In this document: positions 25,051 through 33,652 of the stretch, piece after piece
Numbering within the stretch: the stretch's first letter is position 1
Layout: each line of letters opens with the position of its first letter
Source: Legionella wadsworthii DSM 21896 = ATCC 33877
Lineage (GTDB): Bacteria; Pseudomonadota; Gammaproteobacteria; Legionellales; Legionellaceae
Reading direction: 5' to 3'
NCBI RefSeq assembly: GCF_000701265.1
Contig: NZ_KL370762.1
Coordinates: 1 to 33,652 of the forward strand
Length of the DNA: 33,652 bases
Position numbers and translations under genes: made by a program
Notes under the pieces: model-generated
What the model saw: only the letters and a program-made list of their open reading frames with translations
What the model was told of the DNA's origin: nothing
The model's database searches: none

Positions 25051-25551
25051 TTATTCCCCTTCCAAAGGTTTTGCTAATGGCTCAAAGATTAATTCATTTT
25101 TAGGAAAACTTAAACTTTCTAGCGCCCCGTTCCGTTCTACCAAAATTCCTGAGGCCATAATGCGTTTAATTACAGCACCTCCGGGGATGGTATCCCCTAT
25201 CTTATAAGTATTTTCCTCTCCATCAGCGGAGCGGATAATCACTTGGGAGTCGTTCAGATTATTTCCAAATAAAATACCCACCAAAGTAACATTTAACATA
25301 GATTTTTTTACCGTGGACAAGTTATTTGAAACATAAACACCAAATAAAGAGGAATTTAGTATTGCATCAAACGAATTCTGTTTTGTCACTGTCGGAATTT
25401 CATTTTGTCTTACAGGCTCGTGCTGCTTGTTTGTGTCATAAAATAAAGAGGCATATTCCGAGAGAATCAACAATGAAAAAAAGGTGATTAAGACAATAAT
25501 AATCCATTGCGCGTATTTAGCTGTGAATAAAGCTTGAAGATCAAATTTCAT
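25051..25551 (-). CDS. lspC: Type II secretion system protein GspC (LspC)
   Basis: This is a 166-residue bitopic inner-membrane protein. After a short cytoplasmic tail and one membrane helix (~15-34) comes a linker, and then the HR domain (~60-150) with the family pattern FDAILNSSLFGVY, LVGILFGN, SQVIIRSADGEE, YKIGDTIPGGAVIKRIMASG and ILVERNG. GspC links the inner-membrane platform to the GspD secretin. The PDZ or coiled-coil C-terminal domain of longer GspC proteins is absent, as in other short GspC homologues. Other gsp genes are not in the window. In L. pneumophila, lspC also lies apart from the other lsp genes, from memory. The downstream Sel1 lipoprotein is in the same unit. Confidence 0.85.
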   Translation of the reverse strand: MKFDLQALFTAKYAQWIIIVLITFFSLLILSEYASLFYDTNKQHEPVRQNEIPTVTKQNSFDAILNSSLFGVYVSNNLSTVKKSMLNVTLVGILFGNNLNDSQVIIRSADGEENTYKIGDTIPGGAVIKRIMASGILVERNGALESLSFPKNELIFEPLAKPLEGE

Positions 25552-25749
25552 TGTCTAGACGACCCCTGAAACAAAATTGCCCGTGCACAAATAACTTGCT
25601 ATACCCTTGGCTAAACTGAAGAAAAGTAGAACTTGCCTATACCACTAACCCCCTCTAGAATATCCTACATAAACCACTCTGAAAAGATCACATTCATAAA
25701 TGGAAGAACGTATTCGATATAAAAATTCACAGCCCTTAAGGATAGTCCA

Positions 25750-26901
25750 ATGAAAAAGCATCAATTTGAAACCAGAGCCATTCATGCTGGCCAGAAGCCG
25801 TGTCCTAGTACTGGTGCGGTTATGACACCCATCTATGCCACCTCTACCTACAAGCAAATTGCACCAGGACAACATCTGGGCTACGAATACTCACGCACCA
25901 AAAATCCTACCCGCGATGCTTATGAAAATTGCGTTGCGAACCTGGAGTCTGGACAAAGAGGTTTTGCTTTTGCTTCTGGAATGGCGGCGATAAATACCGT
26001 GATCGATTTACTCGATGCGGGGGATCATGTTGTGGCTATGGATGATCTATATGGAGGTACGTTTCGGCTATTTGACAAGGTGAAAACCCGCACTTCCCAT
26101 TTGTCCTTCTCTTTCGTAGATATATCCAAAATTCAAAATTTAGAGGCTGCAATCACACCAAAAACACGAATGATTTGGATTGAGACCCCATCCAATCCCA
26201 TGCTCAAGCTAGCCAGTTTGCGAGAAGTGGCAGCGATTGCAAAACGACATAACATTATCTCCGTTGTGGACAATACTTTCGCAACCCCTTGGATACAAAG
26301 ACCCATAGAATTAGGGTTTGATATCGTTTTGCATTCGGCAACCAAATATCTTAATGGGCATTCCGATGTCGTTAGCGGTGTAGTCGTCGTAGGCGATAAT
26401 CCGGATTTATCCGATAAAATTGCATTTCTGCAAAACTCTTGCGGCGGCGTAGCAGGCCCATTTGATAGTTTTCTGGTTTTAAGAAGCTTAAAAACCCTTT
26501 CACTTCGTATGGAGAGACATTGTGAAAATGCCCTCCATTTAGCCAATTGGTTAAGCACTCATCAAAAAATAAAAAAGGTGATTTACCCAGGGCTTAGCAG
26601 CCATCCCCAGCATGATTTAGCAAAGAAACAAATGCATGGATTTGGCGGCATGATTTCTATGGTAATTGACGGCGATATTGAAGCTGCTAAAAGGTTCCTT
26701 TCACGATGTGAATTATTTACCCTAGCTGAAAGCCTTGGCGGGGTAGAAAGTTTAATTGAGCACCCAGCTATAATGACTCATGCTTCAATTCCTCCAGAAA
26801 AACGTAAAGCGTTGGGAATTGACGATGGGCTTATTCGACTTTCAGTAGGTATTGAACATGTGGAGGATTTACAAGCAGATTTGGAGTATGCTCTTGCCTA
26901 A
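25750..26901 (+). CDS. Cystathionine gamma-synthase/lyase-type PLP enzyme
   Basis: This is a 383-residue PLP-dependent enzyme of the Cys/Met metabolism family. The start has AAGGA seven bases upstream. YEYSRTKNPTRDAYE (45-59) binds cofactor phosphate across the dimer, FASGMAA lies near 74-80 and Lys199 in HSATKYLNGHSD forms the Schiff base. SLGGVESLIEHPA near the C-terminus is typical. Members include cystathionine gamma-synthase, gamma-lyase and beta-lyase; these cannot be told apart reliably by eye, so no symbol is given. It acts in the cytosol in transsulfuration between homoserine esters, cysteine and methionine. A foldback repeat lies between it and dapD. Confidence 0.88.
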   Translation: MKKHQFETRAIHAGQKPCPSTGAVMTPIYATSTYKQIAPGQHLGYEYSRTKNPTRDAYENCVANLESGQRGFAFASGMAAINTVIDLLDAGDHVVAMDDLYGGTFRLFDKVKTRTSHLSFSFVDISKIQNLEAAITPKTRMIWIETPSNPMLKLASLREVAAIAKRHNIISVVDNTFATPWIQRPIELGFDIVLHSATKYLNGHSDVVSGVVVVGDNPDLSDKIAFLQNSCGGVAGPFDSFLVLRSLKTLSLRMERHCENALHLANWLSTHQKIKKVIYPGLSSHPQHDLAKKQMHGFGGMISMVIDGDIEAAKRFLSRCELFTLAESLGGVESLIEHPAIMTHASIPPEKRKALGIDDGLIRLSVGIEHVEDLQADLEYALA

Positions 26902-26925
26902 ATCAGTGTCATATCCATTTTTTAT

Positions 26926-26996
26926 CCTGGGTGCAACGCAGCGAAACCCGGGTTTATTGATTTAAATCTCCTGGGTTTCGCTACGCTGCACCCAGA
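26926..26996. repeat. Foldback repeat between the PLP enzyme gene and dapD
   Basis: Left arm 26926-26952 starts CCTGGGTGCAACGCAGCGAA and the right arm 26970-26995 is its near-complement, ending GCTACGCTGCACCCAG. The ~70-base foldback should make a strong hairpin in RNA. It ends 25 bases before dapD and may act as a terminator for the upstream gene. It shares core sequence with the repeats at 9929, 18984 and 29067. Confidence 0.7.
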
Positions 26997-27020
26997 CAAT
27001 ACATAATGCAGGAAAAATTG

Positions 27021-27842
27021 ATGCAAACTTTACAAACAATAATAGAGCAGGCCTTCGAAGAACGGCAAACACTTTCAATGGATACAGCTACTCCTGAACT
27101 CATCACTGCTGTAAATGAAGTACTTTCATGTTTAGACAATGGTCAGTATCGAGTCGCGGAGAAAATACATAACGAATGGGTTGTTCACCAATGGATAAAA
27201 AAAGCAGTTCTTTTATCTTTTCGTCTTTATCCTAATAAAATCATTGATTCAGGTTTTTGTCAGTTTTATGACAAAGTACCCCTTAAGTACACTCAATACA
27301 CTGAGGAACAATTCCAACAAACAGGGGTTCGCGTAGTACCGCATGCCATGGTTCGTAAAGGGGCATACATTGCAAAAAACTGTGTTTTAATGCCCTCTTA
27401 CGTGAATGTGGGTGCATATATAGATGAAGGCGTTATGGTGGATACTTGGGCTACTGTAGGCTCGTGTGCCCAGATTGGTAAAAACGTTCATCTTTCAGGA
27501 GGGGTAGGAATTGGCGGTGTTTTGGAGCCTCTTCAAGCAAATCCTACGATTATCGAAGACAATTGTTTTATAGGGGCGCGTTCCGAAGTAGTGGAAGGGG
27601 TTATTGTAGAACGTAACTCCGTTTTATCTATGGGAGTTTATATAGGTCAGAGCACTAAAATTTACAACCGTCTCACAGGAGAAATCACCTACGGCCGCGT
27701 TCCCGCTGGATCAGTAGTGGTAGCTGGAAGCCTTCCCAACGAGGACAAAAGCTACAGTTTATATTGTGCTGTCATTGTGAAGCAAGTGGATGAAAAAACC
27801 AGGGCTAAAGTAAGTATTAATGAATTATTGAGAGCCAACTAG
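27021..27842 (+). CDS. dapD: Tetrahydrodipicolinate N-succinyltransferase
   Basis: DapD transfers succinyl from succinyl-CoA to tetrahydrodipicolinate in the succinylase branch of lysine/diaminopimelate synthesis. The ATG at 27021 is chosen because AGGA lies seven bases upstream and the N-terminus [14 protein letters not shown] matches E. coli (MQQLQNIIETAFE). This gives 273 residues against 274 there. The left-handed beta-helix of hexapeptide repeats is visible at about 105-225 ([37 protein letters not shown]). dapE follows with one base between. Its product feeds MurE. Confidence 0.95.
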   Translation: MQTLQTIIEQAFEERQTLSMDTATPELITAVNEVLSCLDNGQYRVAEKIHNEWVVHQWIKKAVLLSFRLYPNKIIDSGFCQFYDKVPLKYTQYTEEQFQQTGVRVVPHAMVRKGAYIAKNCVLMPSYVNVGAYIDEGVMVDTWATVGSCAQIGKNVHLSGGVGIGGVLEPLQANPTIIEDNCFIGARSEVVEGVIVERNSVLSMGVYIGQSTKIYNRLTGEITYGRVPAGSVVVAGSLPNEDKSYSLYCAVIVKQVDEKTRAKVSINELLRAN

Positions 27843-27843
27843 T

Positions 27844-29019
27844 ATGTCGGACTTGCATCGTAACGTACTGAATGTTTTTCATGAAGAGCTGGAAGAGGTT
27901 TTAGAAAAGCTTGTCCACTTTCACTCAATTACACCGGAGGATGCCGGTTGTCAAAATTTCATGATCGAATATTTGGAACATTTAGGATTTACTTGTAAAC
28001 GCATGGATCAAAGTCCTGTTTCCAATTTTTTTGCATTTTACGGAGAATCAGGACCCTTTCTCGTATTTGCAGGCCATACAGATGTAGTTCCTGTGGGAGA
28101 GAGCAGCAAATGGCATTCTGATCCTTTTATCCTAAGCAATAAAAATGGCATGCTGTTTGGCCGAGGGGTTGCGGACATGAAAGGAAGCCTTGCCTGTATG
28201 CTGGTTATGGCAAAACGATTCGTGACTGCTTATCCCAAATTTCAAGGTAGATTAGGTTTCCTGATTACCAGCGGCGAAGAAGGAAATGATTACGACCTGG
28301 GTACACCTTACGTCATGAAACTACTCGTCGAACAAGGCATCCACATGGATTATTGCATCGTGGGGGAACCTTCCAGTACACATCATGTTGGAGATGTGAT
28401 TAAAATTGGTAGACGAGGTTCTTTAAGCGCACAAATTACTCTACATGGAAAGCAAGGCCATGTTGCCTATCCACACTTGGCAGAAAATCCGATACATAAA
28501 ATCAGTCCCGCATTAGCCAAGCTGACGAGTACGCTCTGGGATAAAGGAAACCAGCATTTTCCCCCTACGTCCATGCAAATAACGCATCTTCAGGCAGGGG
28601 GCCACGCGTCCAATATCATTCCTGGAGAATTGGTCTTGCATCTTAATTTTCGGTATTCCACTGAGCAAACTCACAGTGGGCTCAAGGAAAAAGTTTCTGC
28701 TGTCTTTCAGGAAAACAATTTATCCCCCAAGATAACCTGGCGCCTGAGCGGAGAACCTTTTTTAACAGAACAAGGTGAATTGCTGGAGTGTTGTAAGGAA
28801 GCAATCAGGGAGTGCACTGGAAATTTACCAGAGCTCTCTACAAGCGGAGGGACATCAGATGGCCGATTCATTGCACCTTATGGTGTCGAGGTTGTGGAGC
28901 TTGGGCCGGTTAATACCACCATTCATCAAGTGAATGAGTGCGTCTCCTTAAATGACTTATATCAACTAGAAACGATGTATTTCTCGATTTGTGAAAAATT
29001 GTTAATTAAATCAATATAG
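27844..29019 (+). CDS. dapE: Succinyl-diaminopimelate desuccinylase
   Basis: DapE hydrolyses N-succinyl-LL-diaminopimelate using two zinc ions. The 391 residues include a short N-terminal extension before the usual start region (LVHFHSITPEDAGCQ). Metal ligands are in FAGHTDVVP (His78), GRGVADMKGS (Asp111), SGEEGND (Glu145 base, Glu146 ligand) and VGEPSS (Glu175); a late His lies in TTIHQVNE. The M20 dimerisation domain sits at about 190-305. It begins one base after the dapD stop, so the two form a coupled unit that ends at the terminator at 29067. Confidence 0.95.
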   Translation: MSDLHRNVLNVFHEELEEVLEKLVHFHSITPEDAGCQNFMIEYLEHLGFTCKRMDQSPVSNFFAFYGESGPFLVFAGHTDVVPVGESSKWHSDPFILSNKNGMLFGRGVADMKGSLACMLVMAKRFVTAYPKFQGRLGFLITSGEEGNDYDLGTPYVMKLLVEQGIHMDYCIVGEPSSTHHVGDVIKIGRRGSLSAQITLHGKQGHVAYPHLAENPIHKISPALAKLTSTLWDKGNQHFPPTSMQITHLQAGGHASNIIPGELVLHLNFRYSTEQTHSGLKEKVSAVFQENNLSPKITWRLSGEPFLTEQGELLECCKEAIRECTGNLPELSTSGGTSDGRFIAPYGVEVVELGPVNTTIHQVNECVSLNDLYQLETMYFSICEKLLIKSI

Positions 29020-29066
29020 CGTAATCTAGAGTTCTCATGTTTTAAAGTGGCCTTCTTTACTTCTGT

Positions 29067-29129
29067 AACCTGGATGCAGCGAAGCAGAACCAGGTTTTTT
29101 TCACAGTTCTGGGCATCGCTGCACCCGGG
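29067..29129 (+). terminator. Terminator of dapDE within a foldback repeat
   Basis: AACCTGG (29067-29073) and CCAGGTT (29090-29096) form a seven-base stem followed by seven T, a good terminator. The same left arm also pairs with 29109-29129 (GCATCGCTGCACCCGGG), giving an alternative larger foldback of the dispersed CCTGGGTGCAGCG family. The element lies between dapE and the small membrane protein gene. Confidence 0.65.
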
Positions 29130-29164
29130 TGGGTTAATGGAAGTTAAATACGGAGATATTGAAT

Positions 29165-29458
29165 ATGAACGGTTGCAGATTAAGCCCTATAGCTCTAGGG
29201 TTAGCATTAGGTGTCTTATGGGGTATTTCTATATTATTGATGGGCATACTCTCTTATTTCTATCACTATGGACAATCTTTTGTCGTCGCCGTGGGTACTT
29301 TATATCCAGGGTATGCCCCAACGATTATGGGTAGTTTCATAGGAGCCGTCATCGCTTTTATTGATGCATTTATTGCAGGCTTTATACTGGGTTGGTTATA
29401 TAATCTATTTTGTTCTTGCCGGTGCGTCTGTTGTGATAAATCGAAAGTCAAATCGTAA
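29165..29458 (+). CDS. Small two-helix membrane protein of the holin-like family
   Basis: This is a 97-residue hydrophobic protein. The ATG at 29165 has GGAG nine bases upstream; a TTG at 29159 is possible. Two or three membrane helices are seen at ~10-30 (LGLALGVLWGISILLMG), 38-52 and 58-85 (MGSFIGAVIAFIDAFIAG). The blocks LGVLWG, LYPGYAPTIMGSFIG and DAFIAGFILGWLYN match a family often labelled bacteriophage holin in proteobacterial genomes, though no phage genes are present here. The tail is Cys-rich (CSCRCVCC), which could bind metal or be acylated. Its function is unknown. Confidence 0.65.
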   Translation: MNGCRLSPIALGLALGVLWGISILLMGILSYFYHYGQSFVVAVGTLYPGYAPTIMGSFIGAVIAFIDAFIAGFILGWLYNLFCSCRCVCCDKSKVKS

Positions 29459-29617
29459 ATACATGTCTTCTGGTGATTCAAATCGCTGCTCCAGAAGCCT
29501 GTATGGTTTATACAATTGAGTTATTGTAGTTACAAGCTACAAGGCAGCTAAGAAACTTTGTCGTAAAATGAGGCGACAGTTTAGAAGATGGTAGCTAGGA
29601 TGACTCAAATTTGATGC

Positions 29618-29652
29618 AAAAAAAACCCGGGTATCCATGCTGCTTACCCGGG
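29618..29652 (-). terminator. Strong terminator of the glycine-zipper lipoprotein gene
   Basis: On the minus strand CCCGGGTA, an 11-base loop and TACCCGGG are followed by eight T. It lies 22 bases after the stop codon at 29674. Confidence 0.85.
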
Positions 29653-29673
29653 CTATGTAGCCAATGTACTGGC

Positions 29674-30120
29674 TTAATTTACCACATGCCATGTACCATC
29701 TGGCTGACGGCAGGCACTACCACGTAATGTTTGTTTTTTTCCATCAATGATGGCTGAAGTGAAATACTCACGGCAAGGCAAACGCTCACGATAGTAAGTT
29801 CGTGTAGGCTGTACTGTGTAACTATATCCTGTATCTGGATTTGACCAGTGCACTGCTTTACCTGTTGGCGCTGTCTCTAAAGCACGTTGCATTTCCATTC
29901 TATCGACTTTATCCATAGTCTTACCAATTTGGCCACCCAAATAGGCACCTACGATTGCACCCCCTGCTGTTGCAGCTAACTTAGCTGCGGGGCCACCTCC
30001 AAACTGGCTACCAATCAAGCCGCCGATAACTCCACCTGAAATTGTACCTACGTCTTCGTGGTTCATTGATGCACAACCCACCAACAATAAAGACAATGAT
30101 GCAACAGCTATTTTTTTCAT
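29674..30120 (-). CDS. Glycine-zipper outer-membrane lipoprotein (17-kDa antigen type)
   Basis: This is a 148-residue lipoprotein with a signal peptide and a lipobox LLVGC (Cys16). Residues ~27-66 form a glycine zipper (GVIGGLIGSQFGGG, then GGAIVGAYLGGQIG) that probably inserts in or lines the outer membrane. The C-terminal domain (~75-146) contains WSNPDTGYSYTVQPTRTYY and a CREY...GSACRQPDGTW block, as in rickettsial 17-kDa surface antigens. Two C-terminal cysteines could pair. It is followed by a strong terminator and is likely transcribed alone. Members are thought to stabilise the envelope. Confidence 0.85.
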   Translation of the reverse strand: MKKIAVASLSLLLVGCASMNHEDVGTISGGVIGGLIGSQFGGGPAAKLAATAGGAIVGAYLGGQIGKTMDKVDRMEMQRALETAPTGKAVHWSNPDTGYSYTVQPTRTYYRERLPCREYFTSAIIDGKKQTLRGSACRQPDGTWHVVN

Positions 30121-30204
30121 AAGATATCACCCACTTTAAAGGTTATAAATCGGTTGCAATTCTACCATCACGCTCAGTTATTATCCATAGTTTGGAAATC
30201 TAAA

Positions 30205-31278
30205 TTAATTGTGCCGTACTCGCTCAGAAATCTGGCATAACAATTCATAGCCCGAAGTTCCCGCAGCCTGGGCAATCCGTTCCACTAAAATATGGCTACC
30301 CCATAATTCAACTGAAGCGCCTGGTTTCACTTCCGGGTGATCAGTTAAATCGACAGCAAGCATATCCATAGATACCCGCCCCACAACAGGAACTTCTTTA
30401 CCTTGTACCCAAACTGGGGTATTGGGCGCAATATGCCGTGGATAACCATCACCATAACCTGCCGCGACAATTCCAATAATAGAGGGCCTCTCACTTTTCC
30501 AGGTACCACTATATCCAATTTGAGCCAAAGGAGGATTATGATGAACCGCACTAATTGCTGAGACAAAACGCATCACGGGCAGTAATCCTAAATCAATGGC
30601 TGTTTGATTGGCAAAAGGTGATACGCCATAAAGCATGATGCCAGGCCTTACAACATCCATATGGGTCTGGGGAAAAGAAATAATAGCCGCTGAGTTGGCA
30701 ATGCTGCGTTGACAGAATCCTGCAACAGAAATACTCTCGAATAAAGAAATCTGTTGCAAATTCTCTATCCGGTCGGGCTCATCAGCGCAAGCTAAATGGG
30801 TCATTAATCCAATATCTTTATTCACCCAAGGGCAAGATTGCAATGCATCCATGACCTCTTGTACTTCATGAACTTTAAATCCCAAACGATGCATGCCCGT
30901 ATTCACTTTAACCCATATTTTAATAGGGGTATCCAAGGGAGTATTTAAAAGCCACTGTATTTGATGAGGTTGATGAATCACACATCCAAATTGATGCTGA
31001 GCAACCACTTTAAATTCATCAGCACTGAATATACCTTGGAAAAGAATACAGGGAGTTCGGATTCCTATTTTGTGGAGTACTAAAGCTTCTTCAATACAGG
31101 CTACCCCAAAAGCATCGACATGCCCTTCCAAAATTGGCGCTACAATATGTACACCGCAGCCGTAGGCATTTGCCTTGACCATAGCAATTATTTTTTTGCC
31201 TGGAGCAAAACTTCTTATCCGCTTTAAATTATGATGTAAAGCATTCGGCTCTATCACCAGTTTGGTAGGTCGAGACAC
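30205..31278 (-). CDS. alr: Alanine racemase
   Basis: Alr interconverts L- and D-alanine with PLP and supplies D-Ala for peptidoglycan. The 357 residues match the family. Lys35 in [11 protein letters not shown] binds PLP, and the second catalytic base Tyr is in [12 protein letters not shown] near 255. The start is a GTG at 31278, with AAGGGG about nine bases upstream inside the end of dnaB; only one base separates the two genes. The dnaB-alr order is also found in E. coli. PdxB, encoded at 4543, helps make the cofactor. Confidence 0.95.
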   Translation of the reverse strand: MSRPTKLVIEPNALHHNLKRIRSFAPGKKIIAMVKANAYGCGVHIVAPILEGHVDAFGVACIEEALVLHKIGIRTPCILFQGIFSADEFKVVAQHQFGCVIHQPHQIQWLLNTPLDTPIKIWVKVNTGMHRLGFKVHEVQEVMDALQSCPWVNKDIGLMTHLACADEPDRIENLQQISLFESISVAGFCQRSIANSAAIISFPQTHMDVVRPGIMLYGVSPFANQTAIDLGLLPVMRFVSAISAVHHNPPLAQIGYSGTWKSERPSIIGIVAAGYGDGYPRHIAPNTPVWVQGKEVPVVGRVSMDMLAVDLTDHPEVKPGASVELWGSHILVERIAQAAGTSGYELLCQISERVRHN

Positions 31279-31279
31279 C

Positions 31280-32662
31280 TTAATCTACCCCTTGATAACC
31301 ATTATAAGCTAAATCTTCAAAACGAGTGTATTTACCAATAAAGGCAACCCGCACTTTACCAATGGGGCCATTTCTTTGCTTGGCGATAATAATCTCTGCT
31401 GTGCCTTTATCAGGACTGTCCTCATTATAAACTTCATCCCTATAAATAAAGCAAATTAAATCGGCATCTTGCTCGATCGCTCCGGACTCCCGCAAATCAG
31501 ACATTACCGGTCTTTTATCCGAGCGTTGCTCCAAACTTCGGTTTAACTGGGATAAAGCAATAACAGGGACTTGTAATTCTTTAGCCAAGGATTTAAGACT
31601 GCGGGAAATTTCGGATATTTCCGCAGTCCTGTTTTCAGCATTAAATCCGGGAACTTTCATTAACTGCAAATAATCCACAACAATGAGCCCAATATTTCCT
31701 TGTTCTTTTGCCAGTCTTCGTGCACGTGCGCGCATTTCACTAGGGCTTAAAGCCGGGGTATCATCGATAAATAAGGGCGCTTCTGAAAGCATATGCACTG
31801 CGGACGTCACGCGAGGCCAATCATCATCATCCAACTTGCCTGTTCTTATTTTATGCTGATCAATTCGACCTAAAGAGGACATCATTCTCATTGCCAAAGA
31901 ATCCGACGGCATTTCCATAGAAAAGACTAATACCGGTTTTCCGGATTTAATTGCGGCATGTTCTGCCATATTCATGACCAGGGTCGTTTTACCCATGGAA
32001 GGCCGGCCGGCTACGATAATCAGATCAGAGGGTTGCAAACCCGAAGTCATCTCATCCAAATCAGATAATCCGGTGGCAAGACCAGTGATTGCGTCACCAT
32101 TATGATAAAGTGCATCAATTTTTTCCACTGTACGAACTAAAATTGATTTTATATTTTCTGGCCCTCCATCGCCCCCTGTTTGCTCCCCTATGGCAAAAAC
32201 TTTGGTTTCAGCCATATCCAGCAACTCAGGAACTTGTCTCCCGCTTGGGTTATATGCGGAATCTGCAATTTCCGTTGCAACTGCTATGAGCTGTCTTTGT
32301 ACCGATTTTTCACGCACAATATCGGCATAAGCGGAAACATTCGCTACACTCGGTGTATTATTAGCCAGTTCAAATAAATAGGCTTCACCACCTGCATCAT
32401 CTAATTCATTGTGAGACTTTAATGCATCAAGCAAGGTTACGACATCAAAAGGTTGATCCCTCTTGACCAAAGCGGAAATTGATCGAAACAGAATACGGTG
32501 TTCTGTGCGGTAAAAATCGGCTTCACACAATTTGGTACTGACTTTATCCCAAGCCTGATTGTCCAACATCAATCCACCAATAATAGATTGTTCCGCCTCC
32601 ACCGAGTGAGGGGGGCGTTTTAAAGGATCAACCGTTTTTTTGGAGTTTTGCAGATCATACAT
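31280..32662 (-). CDS. dnaB: Replicative DNA helicase
   Basis: DnaB is the hexameric 5'-3' helicase of the replication fork. From the ATG at 32662 it has 460 residues; a TTG at 32680 would give 466. Neither has a clear ribosome site. The N-terminal domain ([17 protein letters not shown]) is followed by a linker and the RecA-like motor with Walker [10 protein letters not shown] (~219-227), Walker [11 protein letters not shown], and the family block [20 protein letters not shown] with [10 protein letters not shown]. No intein is seen in the Walker A or DnaB-specific sites that often host one. alr follows in the same unit. Confidence 0.96.
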   Translation of the reverse strand: MYDLQNSKKTVDPLKRPPHSVEAEQSIIGGLMLDNQAWDKVSTKLCEADFYRTEHRILFRSISALVKRDQPFDVVTLLDALKSHNELDDAGGEAYLFELANNTPSVANVSAYADIVREKSVQRQLIAVATEIADSAYNPSGRQVPELLDMAETKVFAIGEQTGGDGGPENIKSILVRTVEKIDALYHNGDAITGLATGLSDLDEMTSGLQPSDLIIVAGRPSMGKTTLVMNMAEHAAIKSGKPVLVFSMEMPSDSLAMRMMSSLGRIDQHKIRTGKLDDDDWPRVTSAVHMLSEAPLFIDDTPALSPSEMRARARRLAKEQGNIGLIVVDYLQLMKVPGFNAENRTAEISEISRSLKSLAKELQVPVIALSQLNRSLEQRSDKRPVMSDLRESGAIEQDADLICFIYRDEVYNEDSPDKGTAEIIIAKQRNGPIGKVRVAFIGKYTRFEDLAYNGYQGVD

Positions 32663-32692
32663 AGTATTGGCGTAAGACAATTTGGGAACAAT

Positions 32693-32748
32693 GCCTATTG
32701 TAATAGGCTTTTAAAAGGATGTCATCCCGAACAATGCCGTTCGGGATG
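32693..32748. terminator. Two hairpins between DUF2147 gene and dnaB
   Basis: GCCTATT-GT-AATAGGC (32693-32708) and CATCCCGAAC-AATGCC-GTTCGGGATG (32723-32748) are perfect stems of seven and ten bases. The larger one lies 14 bases after the stop of the minus-strand DUF2147 gene and could terminate it, though the following T run (CCTTTT) is short. The smaller one lies in the probable dnaB leader or promoter region. Confidence 0.5.
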
Positions 32749-32762
32749 AAACAATGAAGAAA

Positions 32763-33194
32763 TTATTGTTTACGCCACACTTGAGTTCGGCCTAATAAAG
32801 AAATACCTAAATATCCTCTAACCAAGAGTTTATTCCCCTCAAGCGTGACTTTAGCTTTATAAATTTTTCCTGATTTAGGATCTAAAATAGAGCCACCACC
32901 CCACTCATTTTCACCTTGTTGCTTCAAGCCCCACATGAATTGCAATCCTTGGATTTTCTTTCCTCTAAATGAACCAGGACATTTCTCACAAACCCCAGTA
33001 TCACCAGGTTGGGGGAAGACTTTATTAATCACAGCACTTAAAGTTCCACCTGATTCGTTGATAGTAACAACTGCTCTTTTTTTGCCTGTTTTATCATCAA
33101 TGGTCACCCAAGTACCTACAGGGGATGCGGCCAAGGCTAAGGGTAAATAGAAAAACGTGACAAACAAACCACAAGCGATCTTCCATAAGTTCAT
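32763..33194 (-). CDS. DUF2147 family exported protein
   Basis: This is a 143-residue protein of the DUF2147 family. The ATG at 33194 is chosen because GGAG lies six bases upstream; earlier in-frame starts at 33218 and 33206 lack this. The signal peptide is MNLWKIACGLFVTFFYLPLA followed by LAA. The mature part has the family pattern PVGTWVTIDDKTGKKRAVV, CEKCPG with two cysteines, GLQFMWGL, GGSILDPKSGKIYKAKV and LLVRGYLGISLLGRTQVW. It is expected to be a small periplasmic beta-rich, lipocalin-like protein. Members are of unknown function. Confidence 0.85.
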   Translation of the reverse strand: MNLWKIACGLFVTFFYLPLALAASPVGTWVTIDDKTGKKRAVVTINESGGTLSAVINKVFPQPGDTGVCEKCPGSFRGKKIQGLQFMWGLKQQGENEWGGGSILDPKSGKIYKAKVTLEGNKLLVRGYLGISLLGRTQVWRKQ

Positions 33195-33304
33195 ATTTTT
33201 CTCCATGTTTACAATCACTTGATAGCTTATTCTATGTAAGGGAACTATGCCAGCATAAATGAGCTAAATTTTTAAAAAAAATCAAGAGCTCCAGGGCATT
33301 GCTA

Positions 33305-33652
33305 GATCCCGCGGACAAGCCGCGGGACGTAGCATTTTTTACCTCAGGCGTCCACGGTACTCTTCTTAACTCGGACCATTCCACGGTACTATTCTTAACT
33401 CCGACGTTCTGCGGCACTTCTTACCTCCAACGTTCCGCAGTACTCTTCATAACTCCGACCATTCCGCGGTGCTCTTCTTACTCCGACGTTCCGCGGTGCT
33501 CTTCTTACTCGACGTTCCGCGGCTTGTCCGCGGAATCCAATAAACCTCCTTACAGTGCTGGATCCCGCGGACGAGCCGCGGGACGTAGCATTTTTTACCT
33601 CAGGCGTCCACAGTAATCTTCTTAACTCGGACCATTCCACGGTACTATTCTT
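33305..33652. repeat. Repeat block: 92-bp direct repeat enclosing ~27-29-bp tandem units
   Basis: A sequence at 33305-33396 recurs at 33561-33652 (to the window edge) with very few differences. Each copy opens with the hairpin CCCGCGG-AC(A/G)AG-CCGCGGG. Between them, from ~33345 to 33525, about six units related to ACTCCGACGTTCCGCGGTGC plus TCTTCTTA repeat with drift, ending at a further CCGCGG-CTTGT-CCGCGG hairpin near 33520. Open frames here are by-products of the repeats. The flank 33195-33304 has no gene. The block probably continues beyond the window. Confidence 0.8.

Noticed and set aside
26133..26558. 141-codon minus-strand frame inside the PLP enzyme gene
   Set aside because: It is a shadow of a conserved gene and shows no family features.
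29165..29458. Evidence of a prophage from the holin-like protein
   Set aside because: No other phage genes are nearby, and this small membrane family is widespread on bacterial chromosomes.
33299..33616. Open frames of about 60-105 codons in the repeat block on both strands
   Set aside because: Their sequence is generated by the tandem repeats, with serine/arginine-rich repetition and no ribosome sites.
33305..33652. Possible CRISPR array in the right-edge repeats
   Set aside because: Unit lengths drift, the repeats themselves vary, there are no unique spacers of constant size and no cas genes are present.

Overview
The window is a stretch of AT-rich gamma-proteobacterial chromosome that looks like Legionella or a very close relative. 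The evidence is the protein style: a CoaX starting MILCIDVGNSH, a stand-alone GspC/LspC, and large proteins with lysine- and glutamate-rich coiled segments of the kind common among Dot/Icm effectors. The species was not determined, and no database search was possible.

Layout from left to right. 1-280 holds hairpin-forming direct repeats. 281-3651 is a two-gene minus-strand unit: a histidine-rich small protein, then a ~949-residue protein with a transglutaminase-like C-terminus. 3887-5619 carries an M50 site-2-type protease overlapping pdxB. 5734-6635 is a tandem pair of small secreted paralogues. 6743-11796 is the front part of the division and cell wall (dcw) cluster in the order mraZ, rsmH, ftsL, ftsI, murE. 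It has a promoter and probable MraZ boxes, and a foldback repeat sits between ftsL and ftsI. 12176-14530 is a large effector-like alpha/beta hydrolase. 14689-17150 holds coaX and a membrane/coiled-coil effector-like protein.

17333-20399 holds an L,D-transpeptidase lipoprotein, a cytochrome c5, a FlgM-like anti-sigma factor behind an almost textbook sigma-28 promoter, an SDR dehydrogenase and an isochorismatase-like hydrolase. 20514-25551 holds a DegS-like protease, two unknown genes behind a second sigma-28-like site, mutY, and lspC with a Sel1-repeat lipoprotein. 25750-29458 holds a PLP enzyme of sulfur amino acid metabolism, dapD-dapE and a small membrane protein. 29674-33194 holds a glycine-zipper lipoprotein, dnaB-alr and a DUF2147 protein. 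33305-33652 is a tandem and direct repeat block.

Several genes share a theme of peptidoglycan supply. MurE adds diaminopimelate made through DapD and DapE, Alr supplies D-alanine, FtsI cross-links the septum, and the YkuD lipoprotein cross-links or anchors the wall. The accessory content lies between these housekeeping blocks: candidate effectors, secreted paralogues, FliA-linked genes and foldback repeats. The best lead for something undescribed is the orphan FlgM-like gene with its own sigma-28 promoter, together with the sigma-28-like site about 5 kb away in front of two unknown genes.
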